From DASZQY01 sp963843565 (GTDB lineage: Bacteria; Pseudomonadota; Alphaproteobacteria; Rhizobiales; Kaistiaceae): a DNA stretch of 64,000 bases. The DNA is taken from NCBI GenBank assembly GCA_963843565.1, contig CAWJKY010000003.1, forward strand, positions 372,001 to 436,000, written 5' to 3'. This document shows positions 43,946 through 52,998 of this stretch, in pieces (position 1 is the stretch's first letter; every line of letters starts with the position of its first letter). A program made the translations under genes and the position numbers. The notes below the pieces were generated by a model. That model searched no databases, was not told where the DNA came from, and saw only the letters and a program-made list of their open reading frames with translations.

Positions 43946-44926
43946 ATGCTTGTCCTGGTGACGGGGGCAACCGGCAAGGTCGGATCGAACTTCATCGCGC
44001 GGCTGCTCGGCGACAGTCGTTTCGCCGACGCGCGTGTCCGCGCGCTTTGCCACAACCGCACAATCCCCGAGGGGCCGCGCGTCGAGGTCGTCAAAGGCTC
44101 GATTGCGAACCGCGAGGTCGCGGAGGCTGCGATCGCCGGTGTCACCCACGTGGTTCACCTTGCCACCTGCAAGGAGACGCCCGAGGTCGTCATCGACGTG
44201 ACCGTCAAGGGCCTGTTCTGGCTGCTGGAGGCCTTCCGTCAGAGCGCCACGGCGAAGCAGTTCATCCTGATCGGCGGCGATGCCGGTATCGGGCACTTCT
44301 TCTGGCGACGCGAGGTGCCGGTGACCGAGGCAGCGCCGCACGCTGCCTATCCGGGGTGCTACGCGCTCTCCAAGGTGCTGGAAGAGGTGATGCTGGAGCA
44401 GTTTGGCATCCAGTACGGCATCGACTGGTGCTGCCTGCGCGCGCCGTGGATCATGGAGAAGGACGACTTCAAATACACGCTGTCCTTCGGTGACGACCTG
44501 TTCGGCGGGCCCGACTGGAAGGCCATGGTGCCGGCGGCGGACGCCGCGCGTTACGCGAAGGACGGGACCGTGCCGCTGCTCCGTGACGCCGACGGGCGGC
44601 CGCTTCGCCGCAACTTCGTGCACGTCGACGATCTGGTCGCCGCGATCCTGGCGGCGATCGACAACCCGCGCGCCGTGCGCCAGCTCTTCAACGTCTGCAT
44701 GGACCGCCCGGTCGACTACGGCGAGCTCGCCGCGCACCTGAAGAAGACGCGGGGGCTCGGTTCCGTCGATATCCCGAGCGAATACCAGTCGACCTGGCTG
44801 GACAACGCCAAGGCGAAGCACCTTCTCGACTGGCAACCCGAATACGACCTCGCCCGTCTGGTGGATGACGCCTACGACTACCGGCGGGCGCCCGACGACC
44901 CGCGCAAGGTCTGGTATCCGGGATAG
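43946..44926 (+). CDS. NAD(P)-dependent epimerase/dehydratase family protein
   Basis: Extended short-chain dehydrogenase of 326 residues. The nucleotide motif is TGATGKVGSNF; the catalytic set includes the Y-x3-K in CYALSKVLEEV and a serine/glycine position before it. GGGAGGG precedes the ATG. The sequence after residue 150 (LRAPWIMEKDDFKYTLSFGD; RRNFVHVDDLVAAIL) resembles sugar-nucleotide epimerases and dehydratases but also other extended SDRs, so the substrate is open. It is not in the ugd-uxs cluster. Upstream, 192 bases separate it from the small ORF on the other strand. Confidence 0.85.
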   Translation: MLVLVTGATGKVGSNFIARLLGDSRFADARVRALCHNRTIPEGPRVEVVKGSIANREVAEAAIAGVTHVVHLATCKETPEVVIDVTVKGLFWLLEAFRQSATAKQFILIGGDAGIGHFFWRREVPVTEAAPHAAYPGCYALSKVLEEVMLEQFGIQYGIDWCCLRAPWIMEKDDFKYTLSFGDDLFGGPDWKAMVPAADAARYAKDGTVPLLRDADGRPLRRNFVHVDDLVAAILAAIDNPRAVRQLFNVCMDRPVDYGELAAHLKKTRGLGSVDIPSEYQSTWLDNAKAKHLLDWQPEYDLARLVDDAYDYRRAPDDPRKVWYPG

Positions 44927-45028
44927 GGCGGTGATGGGCGCCACAGCTCTTCGCCTTCCCACGCGGGCAATGAATTGCCTATAGTCCGCGCCGGGCGGGG
45001 CTGTTCAGAACCGAGCGCGGGAATCCTC

Positions 45029-46225
45029 ATGTCCATTCGTGTGTTGCTGAGCGCTGCCGCCCTCGTGGCGACCGCGACCGGTGCCTTTGCCGCCAGTTGT
45101 CACAAGGAGCCGACGTTCAACGCCTGGCTCGATGGCGTCCGCGCCGAGGCGAAGGCTGATGGCGTCTCGCAGAACGCCATCAATCGGGCCCTTGCCGGCG
45201 TCTCGTTCGACCCGGCGATCGTCCAGAAGGACCGCGCCCAGGGCGTCTTCACCCAGGACTTTCTCCAGTTTTCCGACCGCATGGTCGCCGGCTACCGCCT
45301 GACCGGCGGAAAGTCGCGGATCGCCAAATACGCCAACACCTTCGCGGCGATCGAGAAACGCTTCGGCGTGCCGGCGCCGGTACTGACCGCCTACTGGGGG
45401 CTGGAGACCGACTTCGGGTCGTTCCTCGGCGATGGCGACACGCTGACATCGCTGGCGACGCTCGCCTATGACTGCCGCCGTCCGGACCTCTTCCGCACCC
45501 AGCTGCTGGCTGCCATGAAGATCATCGACCGCGGCGATCTCAGCCCTGCAGAGATGCATGGGCCGTGGGCGGGCGAACTCGGCCAGCTCCAGTTCATCCC
45601 GGAGCGCTACTACGACTACGGCGTCGATTTCGACGGCGACGGCCGCGTCAACATGATGACCAGCTCGGCCGACGCGCTCGCTTCGGCGGCTAACTATCTC
45701 CAGAGCATCGGCTGGCGGCGCGGCGAACTGTGGCTCCAGGAGGTTCTGGTGCCCGACAGCCTGCCCTGGGATCAGGCCGACCTGACGATCAAGCTGCCGC
45801 TGTCGAAATGGAAGGCGTGGGGCGTCACCCAGGCGAATGGCAGCCCGCTGTCGACGGCCGGGCCGGATGCCTCGCTGCTGCTGCCCATGGGGCGCAACGG
45901 ACCGGCGTTCCTGGCCTACCCGAATTTCGACGTTTACCTGATCTGGAACAACTCGCTGGTCTATTCGACTACCGCCGCCTACTTCGCGACGCGGCTGGCC
46001 GGCGCCGGGCCGGTCCACCGCGGCTCGAACAGCGATCTCCTGAGCGTGGCCGAAATCCGCGAGGTGCAGCAGAAACTCGCGGCCCTCGGGTTCGACGTCG
46101 GCAAGATCGACGGGATCATTGGCGGGTCGACCCGCGCAGCGGTGAAGGCCATGCAGATCAAGTTCGGTCTGCCGGCCGATTCCTACCCGTCGAAGCAACT
46201 GCTGGCGAAGCTGCGCGCCAACTAG
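45029..46225 (+). CDS. MltB-type lytic murein transglycosylase with peptidoglycan-binding domain
   Basis: Cleaves peptidoglycan glycan strands, leaving an anhydro end. The 398-residue protein has a signal peptide (MSIRVLLSAAALVATATGAFA; the next Cys could be disulfide-bonded rather than a lipobox), the SLT_2 catalytic domain with the active glutamate in YWGLETDFGSF and substrate motifs GELGQLQFIPERYY and DFDGDGRVNM, and a C-terminal PG_binding_1 domain (VQQKLAALGFDVGKIDGIIG). The start at 45029 gives the signal peptide; an upstream start adds 18 unhelpful residues. Its stop overlaps that of phaC on the other strand by four bases. Confidence 0.92.
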   Translation: MSIRVLLSAAALVATATGAFAASCHKEPTFNAWLDGVRAEAKADGVSQNAINRALAGVSFDPAIVQKDRAQGVFTQDFLQFSDRMVAGYRLTGGKSRIAKYANTFAAIEKRFGVPAPVLTAYWGLETDFGSFLGDGDTLTSLATLAYDCRRPDLFRTQLLAAMKIIDRGDLSPAEMHGPWAGELGQLQFIPERYYDYGVDFDGDGRVNMMTSSADALASAANYLQSIGWRRGELWLQEVLVPDSLPWDQADLTIKLPLSKWKAWGVTQANGSPLSTAGPDASLLLPMGRNGPAFLAYPNFDVYLIWNNSLVYSTTAAYFATRLAGAGPVHRGSNSDLLSVAEIREVQQKLAALGFDVGKIDGIIGGSTRAAVKAMQIKFGLPADSYPSKQLLAKLRAN

Positions 46226-48042
46226 GCCTTGACGCGGACGTAGCTCCCCGGCGCGTCCTCGATGCCCGCGCCGACGGCGCGGGCCTTCACGCGGGTGTCG
46301 TCCTGCTTCTCGATCCACTGCTGCCAGTAGGGCCACCAGGAGCCGGGGTGCTCGCGGGCCTTCTTGAGCCAGGCGTCGTACCCGTCGCCCTTCGGTTTGG
46401 CGCCGGTCCAGTACTGGTAGCGTTTGCGTTCCGGCGGGTTGACGACACCGGCGATGTGACCCGAGCCGGAAAGCGCGAAGGTCACCGGGCCGCCGAAGAA
46501 CGAGGAGCCGTAGAACACCGAGCGCGGCGGTGCGATGTGGTCCTCGCGGGTGGCGAGGTTGAAGACCGGGATCGTCACCTTCTTCAGGTCGAGCGGCTTG
46601 CCGTCGATTTCCATCTCGCCCTTGGCGAGTTTGTTGTCGAGGTAGCACTGGCGCAGGTAGAAGGCGTGGTTCGCCGCGGGCATGCGGGTGGTGTCGGAGT
46701 TCCAGTAGAGCAGGTCGAAGGGCGCCGGCGCCTTGCCCTTGACGTAGTTGCCGATGACGTATGGCCAGATGAGATCGTTGGGGCGCAGCATGTTGAACGC
46801 CGAGGCCATGTTCTGGCCTTCCAGATAGCCGCGCACGTCCATCTGCTTCTCGACCGTCTCGATCTGCGCCTCGTCGACGAACACCTTGAGGTCGCCGGCG
46901 TGGGTGAAGTCGATCTGCGTGGCGAAGAAGGTTGCCGATTTAATGCGGCGGTCGCCCTTGGCGGCCATGTGGGCGAGGGCAACCGCAAGCAGCGTTCCGC
47001 CGACGCAGTAGCCGATGGCGTTGACGCCCGACGCGCGGGTCTTCTTCTGGATGACGTCGAGGGACTCAAGAATGCCCTCGCGCATGTATTCGGCGAAGCT
47101 CTGCTTCGCCTGGCGCCGGTCGGGGTTGACCCACGAGACCACGAAGACGGTGTGCCCCTGCTCGACCGCCCAGCGGATGAACGACTTCTCCGGGTTGAGG
47201 TCGAGAATGTAGAACTTGTTGATCCACGGCGGCACGATCAGCAGCGGGCGCTTCAGCACCTTCTTGGTGGTCGGCGCGTACTGGATAAGCTGGCAAAGGT
47301 TGTTCTGGTGGATGACCTTGCCGGGGGTGGTGGCGATATTCTCGCCAAACCTGAAGGGCGTTGCGTCGGACTGGCGGATCTTCAGCGAGCCATGCCCGGC
47401 CTTGATGTCCTCGGCGAGCATCTGCATGCCGCGCACCAGGTTGGCGGCGTTCTCGGCCAGCGTCTCGCGCAGCACCTCCGGGTTGGTGAGCACGAAGTTC
47501 GACGGCGACAGGGCCGCGGAAATCTGGCGGAGATAGAAGGCGGCCTTCTGGCGGGTGTGCTCGTCGAGGCCCCTGGCATCCTCGACCATCTCGTTGGCCC
47601 AGCGCGTGGTGACCAGATAGAACTGCTTGAGGAAGTCGAAGAACTGGTTGTCCGTCCATTCCGGGTCGGTGAAGCGCCGGTCGCCGGGCTCGGGTGCGGC
47701 GAACGGGATGATGTTGAACCCCATCATGCGCTGCAGCGAGGCGGTCCACAGGCCGGTGTAGGCGATGGTCAGGCGGGTCTGGGCGTCGAGCAGCCGCTGC
47801 GGCTCGGAGACCCAGTAGTCGAAGACCGCGACCATGGTCTTGGCGACCTCAACGAAGTTCTCGCCGAAGCTGACCGTCGCTTCGCCTTCCTCGCGCGGCT
47901 TCAGATAGGCCGAGGCGGCTTTGCCGGCTTCCTCGAGCATGCGGGCGAGGTTGCGGGCAAAGGCCTCCGGGTCGCGCACCCCGAAGGGACGCGCCAGGAT
48001 GTCCGCGTCGCTTGTGCGCCCCCGATTGCCCGTTTCACTCAT
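46222..48042 (-). CDS. phaC: Class I poly(3-hydroxyalkanoate) synthase
   Basis: Polymerises hydroxyacyl-CoA into storage polyester granules. The 606-residue protein has the PhaC N-terminal domain and an alpha/beta hydrolase core with the lipase-like box GYCVGGT (catalytic Cys), the aspartate in ATREDHIAPPRS and the histidine in LSGSGHIAGVVNPP. The length and absence of a nearby phaE or phaR fit class I. The PHA precursor genes phaA and phaB are not in the window. It is convergent with the transglycosylase gene, with overlapping stops. Confidence 0.96.
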   Translation of the reverse strand: MSETGNRGRTSDADILARPFGVRDPEAFARNLARMLEEAGKAASAYLKPREEGEATVSFGENFVEVAKTMVAVFDYWVSEPQRLLDAQTRLTIAYTGLWTASLQRMMGFNIIPFAAPEPGDRRFTDPEWTDNQFFDFLKQFYLVTTRWANEMVEDARGLDEHTRQKAAFYLRQISAALSPSNFVLTNPEVLRETLAENAANLVRGMQMLAEDIKAGHGSLKIRQSDATPFRFGENIATTPGKVIHQNNLCQLIQYAPTTKKVLKRPLLIVPPWINKFYILDLNPEKSFIRWAVEQGHTVFVVSWVNPDRRQAKQSFAEYMREGILESLDVIQKKTRASGVNAIGYCVGGTLLAVALAHMAAKGDRRIKSATFFATQIDFTHAGDLKVFVDEAQIETVEKQMDVRGYLEGQNMASAFNMLRPNDLIWPYVIGNYVKGKAPAPFDLLYWNSDTTRMPAANHAFYLRQCYLDNKLAKGEMEIDGKPLDLKKVTIPVFNLATREDHIAPPRSVFYGSSFFGGPVTFALSGSGHIAGVVNPPERKRYQYWTGAKPKGDGYDAWLKKAREHPGSWWPYWQQWIEKQDDTRVKARAVGAGIEDAPGSYVRVKA

Positions 48043-48172
48043 GCGCTACTCGTACCAACCCTGAATTCGACATAATACGCAGGTAGTTAAGGTCTGCCTC
48101 ACGGAAATGCAGGACGTTGCTGTAGGCTGTCTTCATCCGTTCGGCAGACCCTCGATTCGGGACAATGACGTT

Positions 48173-48592
48173 GTGACAGCTTCGGTTGGCAGCCCCTTGC
48201 GCCTTGTTTTGGTCCTTTTGGGGCTGGTTTTGGCGGTTTCCGGCTGTTCGACGGCCCGCACCGGAGCCAGCGCGCCGGTCGCCGCGGCCACCGCGCCCAC
48301 CCCCCATCCGGCGCCCGCCGCCGCGCCTTCCGGCCCGGATACCATCCGCACGACGACCGCCGACAATGCTTACCCGAATATCAACAAGGTGCCGGATCGG
48401 CCGAAGTCCAAGCTGATGACCCCCGAAGAGACCCAGAAGGTCATTGCCGAGCTGGAAGCGCTAGCCAAGGCGCAGGGCGCGCCGGTCGCCCGGACCAGCG
48501 CGGCCGCGGCCGCAGCGTGCGACAAGGATGTCTCCAAATCCCTGGATCCGGAGGTCCCGATCAAGCTTGAGCGCGCTGGCCAGGGGTGCTGA
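48173..48592 (+). CDS. Putative lipoprotein, function unknown
   Basis: A 139-residue protein with a GTG start chosen because it begins a lipoprotein signal peptide: SPLRLVLVLLGLVLAVSGC, with the lipobox LAVSGC. The mature part is proline- and alanine-rich (APTPHPAPAAAPSGPD), then DNAYPNINKVPDRPKSKLMT followed by a helical EETQKVIAELEALAKA segment and a cysteine near the end. Short lipoproteins with the N-I-N-x-x-P-x-R-P element are frequent in Rhizobiales; their role is unknown. It is divergent from phaC and 90 bases before the aminotransferase gene. Confidence 0.72.
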   Translation: MTASVGSPLRLVLVLLGLVLAVSGCSTARTGASAPVAAATAPTPHPAPAAAPSGPDTIRTTTADNAYPNINKVPDRPKSKLMTPEETQKVIAELEALAKAQGAPVARTSAAAAAACDKDVSKSLDPEVPIKLERAGQGC

Positions 48593-48681
48593 TGGGCGAT
48601 CGTTAGGGGCGTGAGAAACCGCCGAGGGTGTGGTAAGCGAGCCTCGCGCCGAAGGCGCGTCAGCAGAGCGGAATCCTAGAG

Positions 48682-49899
48682 ATGGACGAGTTCTATAGCG
48701 TGCGGCGTTTGCCGCCCTACGTTTTCGAGCAGGTCAACCGGCTGAAGGCGAGCGCACGTGCAGCCGGCGCCGACATCATCGACCTCGGCATGGGCAACCC
48801 GGATCTGCCGACGCCGCCCCATATCGTCGAGAAGCTCTCCGAGACCGCCCGTCGGCCGGGCACCCACGGGTACTCCGCCTCACGCGGCATCAACGGGCTG
48901 CGCAAGGCCCAGGCCGCCTACTACGGGCGCCGTTTCGGGGTGAAGCTCGATCCGGCAACCCAGGTGATCGCCACCATCGGTTCCAAGGAAGGCTTCGCCA
49001 ACATCGCCCACGCCATCACGGCACCGGGCGACGTGGTGCTCTGCCCCAACCCGAGCTACCCGATCCACGCCTTCGGCTTCCTGATGGCCGGTGGCGTCAT
49101 CCGCTCGCTGCCGGCGACGCCGGGGGCCGACTATTTTCACGCCCTCGAGCGGGCCGTCATGCACTCGACGCCTAAGCCGCTGGCGGTGGTGCTGTGCTAC
49201 CCGTCGAACCCGACGGCCGAGGTCGCCGACCTCGATTTCTACCGCGACGTGGTCACTTTCGCGCGCCGCCACGAGCTCATGGTGCTCTCCGACCTCGCCT
49301 ACGCCGAGGTCTACTTCGACGGCAATCCGCCGCCGTCCATCCTTCAGGTGCCGGGCGCCATGGATATCGCCGTGGAGTTCACCTCCATGTCGAAGACCTA
49401 TTCGATGGCCGGCTGGCGCATGGGCTTCGCGGTCGGCAACGAGCGCATGATCGCTGCGCTCGGTCGGGTGAAATCGTACCTCGACTACGGCGCCTTCACG
49501 CCGATCCAGGTGGCGGCAGCCGCGGCCCTCAACGGCCCGCAGGATTGCGTCGACGAGATGCGCCAGACCTACAAGAAACGCCGCGACACGCTGGTCGAGA
49601 GCTTCGGCCGGGCCGGTTGGGACATCCCGCCGCCCAAGGCGTCGATGTTCGCGTGGGCGCCGGTCCCGGAGAAGTTCCGTGCCCTCGGGTCGCTGGAGTT
49701 CTCCAAGCTGCTGATCGAGAAGGCCGACGTGGCGGTGGCGCCGGGCATCGGGTTCGGCGAGCACGGCGACGGCTACGTGCGCATCGCACTGGTCGAGAAC
49801 GAGCAGCGCATCCGCCAGGCTGGCCGCAACCTGCGTCGTTTCCTCGAGTCGGCCGACAAGACGCTGCACAACGTCGTGCCGATTGGCGTGAAGCGGTAA
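48682..49899 (+). CDS. Class I/II aminotransferase (AlaC/LL-diaminopimelate aminotransferase-like)
   Basis: PLP-dependent fold type I enzyme of 405 residues. It opens DEFYSVRRLPPYVFEQVNRL, has DLGMGNPDLPTPPHI, the HGYSASRGINGLRKA region, CYPSNPTAEVAD, the PLP lysine in SMSKTYSMAGWRMGF, and the C-terminal VRIALVENEQRIRQA arginine. This subgroup is commonly annotated as LL-diaminopimelate aminotransferase or alanine-synthesising AlaC; the opening and the hom neighbour fit aspartate-family or alanine amino-acid metabolism. The substrate cannot be fixed from sequence. The zinc-ribbon gene on the other strand separates it from hom. Confidence 0.85.
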   Translation: MDEFYSVRRLPPYVFEQVNRLKASARAAGADIIDLGMGNPDLPTPPHIVEKLSETARRPGTHGYSASRGINGLRKAQAAYYGRRFGVKLDPATQVIATIGSKEGFANIAHAITAPGDVVLCPNPSYPIHAFGFLMAGGVIRSLPATPGADYFHALERAVMHSTPKPLAVVLCYPSNPTAEVADLDFYRDVVTFARRHELMVLSDLAYAEVYFDGNPPPSILQVPGAMDIAVEFTSMSKTYSMAGWRMGFAVGNERMIAALGRVKSYLDYGAFTPIQVAAAAALNGPQDCVDEMRQTYKKRRDTLVESFGRAGWDIPPPKASMFAWAPVPEKFRALGSLEFSKLLIEKADVAVAPGIGFGEHGDGYVRIALVENEQRIRQAGRNLRRFLESADKTLHNVVPIGVKR

Positions 49900-49908
49900 G
49901 CTCGAGGT

Positions 49909-50109
49909 TCAGTACGCCAGCGGAAACAGGTTGAATTTATGTCCGCAGTTTCGGCATGTGATGCGAGAAATCTGACGACCACATCCGGTGCAATGCGCAA
50001 CTCGCCGACGATTGTCGTCCCACTTCACGATTGCGTCGCAGTAGTCGCAGTTTGTCTCGTCAGTGTCGAAGCGGCAGCTTGGGCAAGTATAGCCGGTGAG
50101 GGGTCCCAT
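49909..50109 (-). CDS. Small double zinc-ribbon protein
   Basis: A 66-residue protein with eight cysteines in four C-x-x-C pairs (C9/C12, C21/C24, C40/C43, C52/C55), enough for two zinc sites. It reads GYTCPSCRFDTDETNCDYC, then VAHCTGCGRQISRITCRNCG, and ends KFNLFPLAY. The ATG at 50109 has GGAG upstream. It lies in a lower-GC pocket between two genes on the other strand and appears to be a single-gene unit. Zinc-ribbon proteins of this size often bind RNA or DNA or accompany a larger complex; no family is recognised here. Confidence 0.7.
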   Translation of the reverse strand: MGPLTGYTCPSCRFDTDETNCDYCDAIVKWDDNRRRVAHCTGCGRQISRITCRNCGHKFNLFPLAY

Positions 50110-50222
50110 CAAGCGGGCTCCGAATGAAGTGAGACAGGTAGCATAGTGATTGTGGGCGACCCGATCGACCTAACGTTTTGTTTCGACGGACGTTCGTCAG
50201 TGTGGAGGGCCGGATTCTACTC

Positions 50223-51548
50223 ATGAACGCACCGCTTCGCCTCGGTGTCGCCGGGCTTGGGACGGTCGGGGCCTCGCTCCTCCGCCTGCTCGCGCGCCAC
50301 GGCAACGATATCGCCATCCGCGCCAACCGGTCGATCTCGGTCGCGGCCGTCTCGGCACGCAACCGAGGCAAGGACCGCGGCGTTGATCTGTCTGGTTTCT
50401 CGTGGTTCGACGATCCGGTGGCGCTGGCCCGCAACCCCGACATCGATGTCTTTGTCGAGCTGATGGGCGGGGCCGACGGGGTGGCGCACGCCTCGGTCGG
50501 CGCGGCGATCGAGGCGGGCAAGCACGTGGTGACCGCCAACAAGGCGCTGCTTGCCGAGCACGGCGTGGCGCTGGCGCGGGCGGCCGAGAAACAGGGCGTC
50601 AGCCTCAACTTCGAGGCGGCCGCCGCCGGCGGCATCCCGATCGTCAAGACGCTGCGCGAAGCGCTCGCCGGCAATGCGGTCAATCGCATCTATGGAATTC
50701 TCAACGGCACCTGCAACTACATCCTGACCCGCATGGAGCAGGACCGGATCGAGTTCGCTGAAGCGCTCGCCGCGGCGCAACGGCTCGGATACGCGGAGGC
50801 CGACCCGACCTTCGACATCGGCGGCCAGGACACGGCGCACAAGCTGGCGCTGCTCACTGGCATCGCCTTTGGAACCGAGCTGAACGCCGACGCGATCTAC
50901 GTGGAAGGCATTTCGTCGATCACGCCGGCCGACCTCGAAGCCGCCGACGAGCTCGGCTACCGCATCAAGCTGCTGGGTGTCGCCAGCCGCGGCGAAGGCG
51001 GCATCGAACAGCGCGTCCACCCGACCATGGTGCCCAAGGCCTCGGCGATCGCGCGGGTCGACGGCGTCACCAACGCGGTGGCGGTGGAAGCGGATTTCGT
51101 CGGTCAGCTCGTGCTTTCCGGCCCCGGCGCCGGCGGCGAGGCAACCGCCTCGTCGGTGATGAGCGACATCGCCGATATCGCCCGCGGCGACCGGGTCGGT
51201 ACGTTCGGCCGACCGGCCTCGAGTTTGGAGCCGTACCGCCAGGCCACCATCCGCCGCCACGAGGGCGGCTACTACGTGCGCCTTTCGGTCTACGACCGGC
51301 CGGGCGCGTTCGCCGCGATCGCGCGGCGCATGGCCGACTCGCGGATTTCGCTGGAGTCGATCGTGCAGCGGCGCCGGGCGGCGCGCACCGCTGCGCCGGA
51401 GCATCCGGTGCCGGCCGAGCCTCAGCCGGTGATCCTGATTACCTACGAGACCACCGAAACGGCCATCCGCGAGGCACTCGACGGCATCAAGGCGGACGGT
51501 CACATCGAAGGTGAGCCGCAGATGATCCGCATCGAGCCGCTGGCCTAG
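50223..51548 (+). CDS. hom: Homoserine dehydrogenase
   Basis: Reduces aspartate semialdehyde to homoserine on the way to threonine and methionine. The 441-residue protein has the N-terminal NAD(P)-binding motif GVAGLGTVGASLLRLL, the catalytic domain with GIPIVKTLREALAGN and NGTCNYILTRM, ADPTFDIGGQDTAHKL (Lys of the active site), and a C-terminal ACT domain (YYVRLSVYDRPGAFAAIAR) for feedback control by threonine. The start at MNAPLRLGVAGLG is preferred over an upstream ATG. It is followed by glpX after 15 bases. Confidence 0.96.
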   Translation: MNAPLRLGVAGLGTVGASLLRLLARHGNDIAIRANRSISVAAVSARNRGKDRGVDLSGFSWFDDPVALARNPDIDVFVELMGGADGVAHASVGAAIEAGKHVVTANKALLAEHGVALARAAEKQGVSLNFEAAAAGGIPIVKTLREALAGNAVNRIYGILNGTCNYILTRMEQDRIEFAEALAAAQRLGYAEADPTFDIGGQDTAHKLALLTGIAFGTELNADAIYVEGISSITPADLEAADELGYRIKLLGVASRGEGGIEQRVHPTMVPKASAIARVDGVTNAVAVEADFVGQLVLSGPGAGGEATASSVMSDIADIARGDRVGTFGRPASSLEPYRQATIRRHEGGYYVRLSVYDRPGAFAAIARRMADSRISLESIVQRRRAARTAAPEHPVPAEPQPVILITYETTETAIREALDGIKADGHIEGEPQMIRIEPLA

Positions 51549-51563
51549 AAGGGGCGGGGAATC

Positions 51564-52565
51564 ATGAGCCAGACGGTGGGCTTCGCGCTCGGCGAGCGGT
51601 CGCTCGACCGGGTTCTCAGCCTCGAAGTCGTGCGGGTGACCGAGCATGCGGCGGTCGCGGCGGCGCGCCTGCGTGGCCGCGGCGACGAGAAGGCCGCCGA
51701 CCGCGCCGCGGTCAACGCCATGCGCAGCGAGCTCAACCGGGTCGGTATCGACGGCACGGTGGTGATCGGGGAGGGCGAGCGCGACAAGGCGCCGATGCTC
51801 TACATCGGCGAGCGGGTCGGTTCCGGAAACGGCCCGAGCGTCGATATCGCGCTCGACCCGCTCGAGGGTACCACCATCTGCGCCCACAACCAGCCAAATG
51901 CGCTGGCGGTGCTGGCGATCGGCGAGACCGGGTGCCTGCTCAATGCTCCCGACGTCTATATGGAAAAGATCGCCATCGGGCCCGGCTATCCGCCGGGCGT
52001 GGTGAGCCTCGAACGCTCGCCGGAAGAAAATGTCCGCGCGCTCGCCGCCGCCAAGGGCGTGGCGGCCTCGGAAATCGCGGTCTGTGTGCTGGAGCGGCCC
52101 CGCCACGCCGACCTGATCGCCGCGATCCGCGCCACCGGCGCCGCGATCCGCCTGATCGGCGACGGCGATGTCGCCGGCATCATCCACGCCTGCGAGCCGG
52201 AAGCGACCGGCATCGACCTCTACATCGGCACCGGCGGGGCGCCCGAGGGGGTGCTGGCCGCGGCGGCGCTGCGCTGCCTCGGGGGCCAGATGCAGGGGCG
52301 GCTCATCTTCCACGACGACGGGCAGCGCGTTCGCGCCAACGCCATGGGGATCGGCGATCTCGACCGCATCTTCGCCGCGGAAGATCTCGCCAGCGGCGAC
52401 GTGCTCTTCGCTGCCACCGGGGTCACCGACGGCAACATGCTCTCCGGGGTGCGCTTCGGGCGGCGGGCGATCGTGACCGACAGCGTCGTCATGCGGGCGG
52501 CGACCGGCACGGTGCGCTGGATCAAGGCCGAGCACCAGAATCTCGACAAGTTCGACGCGGAATGA
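51564..52565 (+). CDS. glpX: Class II fructose-1,6-bisphosphatase
   Basis: Gluconeogenic (and Calvin-cycle capable) phosphatase of the GlpX type. The 333-residue protein has GEGERDKAPMLYIGERVG, ALDPLEGTTICAHNQPNAL, the metal-binding DVYMEKIAIGPGYP and the IGTGGAPEGVLAAAALRC motif. It is in the hom-glpX order often seen in alphaproteobacteria, 15 bases after hom. Its stop overlaps the next start (ATGA). Identity is secure. Confidence 0.95.
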   Translation: MSQTVGFALGERSLDRVLSLEVVRVTEHAAVAAARLRGRGDEKAADRAAVNAMRSELNRVGIDGTVVIGEGERDKAPMLYIGERVGSGNGPSVDIALDPLEGTTICAHNQPNALAVLAIGETGCLLNAPDVYMEKIAIGPGYPPGVVSLERSPEENVRALAAAKGVAASEIAVCVLERPRHADLIAAIRATGAAIRLIGDGDVAGIIHACEPEATGIDLYIGTGGAPEGVLAAAALRCLGGQMQGRLIFHDDGQRVRANAMGIGDLDRIFAAEDLASGDVLFAATGVTDGNMLSGVRFGRRAIVTDSVVMRAATGTVRWIKAEHQNLDKFDAE

Positions 52566-52945
52566 CCGTCTCGTTCGACAGGACAATCCCGATCCTGCGC
52601 ATCTTCGACGAGGCGAAGGCACGCGAATTCTACGTCGGGTTCCTTGGCTGCAACGTGGATTGGGAGCACCGCTTCGAGCCGGGCGCGCCGCTCTACATGC
52701 AGGTGAGCCGCGGCAATCTCGTCCTGCATCTCTCCGAGCACCACGGCGACGGCACGCCCGGCACGATTGTCCGCGTCGAGACACCCGACGTCGAGGCGCT
52801 CCACGCCGAGCTGAACGGGAAGGACTACAAATACAACCGTCCGGGCATCGACGATCGGCCGTGGGGCACGCGCGAGGTGATGGTCGTCGACCCGTTCAAC
52901 AATCGCATCGTTTTCTCGAGGGATCTGCCGGCGGCGGCGACCTGA
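52562..52945 (+). CDS. Glyoxalase/bleomycin-resistance fold protein (BLMA-type)
   Basis: A 127-residue member of the vicinal-oxygen-chelate fold, starting MTVSFDRTIPILRIFDEAKA. It has the FYVGFLGCNVDWEHRFEPG, VLHLSEHHGDGTPG and TREVMVVDPFNNRIVFSRD segments, like the short bleomycin-binding proteins, with metal-binding positions less complete than in GloA. It overlaps glpX by four bases. It could detoxify a metabolite or bind an antibiotic; the sequence does not decide. Confidence 0.82.
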   Translation: MTVSFDRTIPILRIFDEAKAREFYVGFLGCNVDWEHRFEPGAPLYMQVSRGNLVLHLSEHHGDGTPGTIVRVETPDVEALHAELNGKDYKYNRPGIDDRPWGTREVMVVDPFNNRIVFSRDLPAAAT

Positions 52946-52998
52946 GCCTCGACAAGTTCGACGCCGCCGACTAACCGTCGAGGCGGGAGGAAGGTCCG

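Noticed and set aside
45730..48075. A 781-codon open frame on the plus strand opposite phaC.
   Set aside because: No family features, arginine- and glycine-rich mirror of phaC codons; phaC itself has a full catalytic triad.
50217..52784. An 855-codon open frame on the minus strand opposite hom and glpX.
   Set aside because: It is antisense to two secure enzymes, is rich in Arg, His, Ala and Gly with no domain, and follows from the high GC third positions of the real genes.
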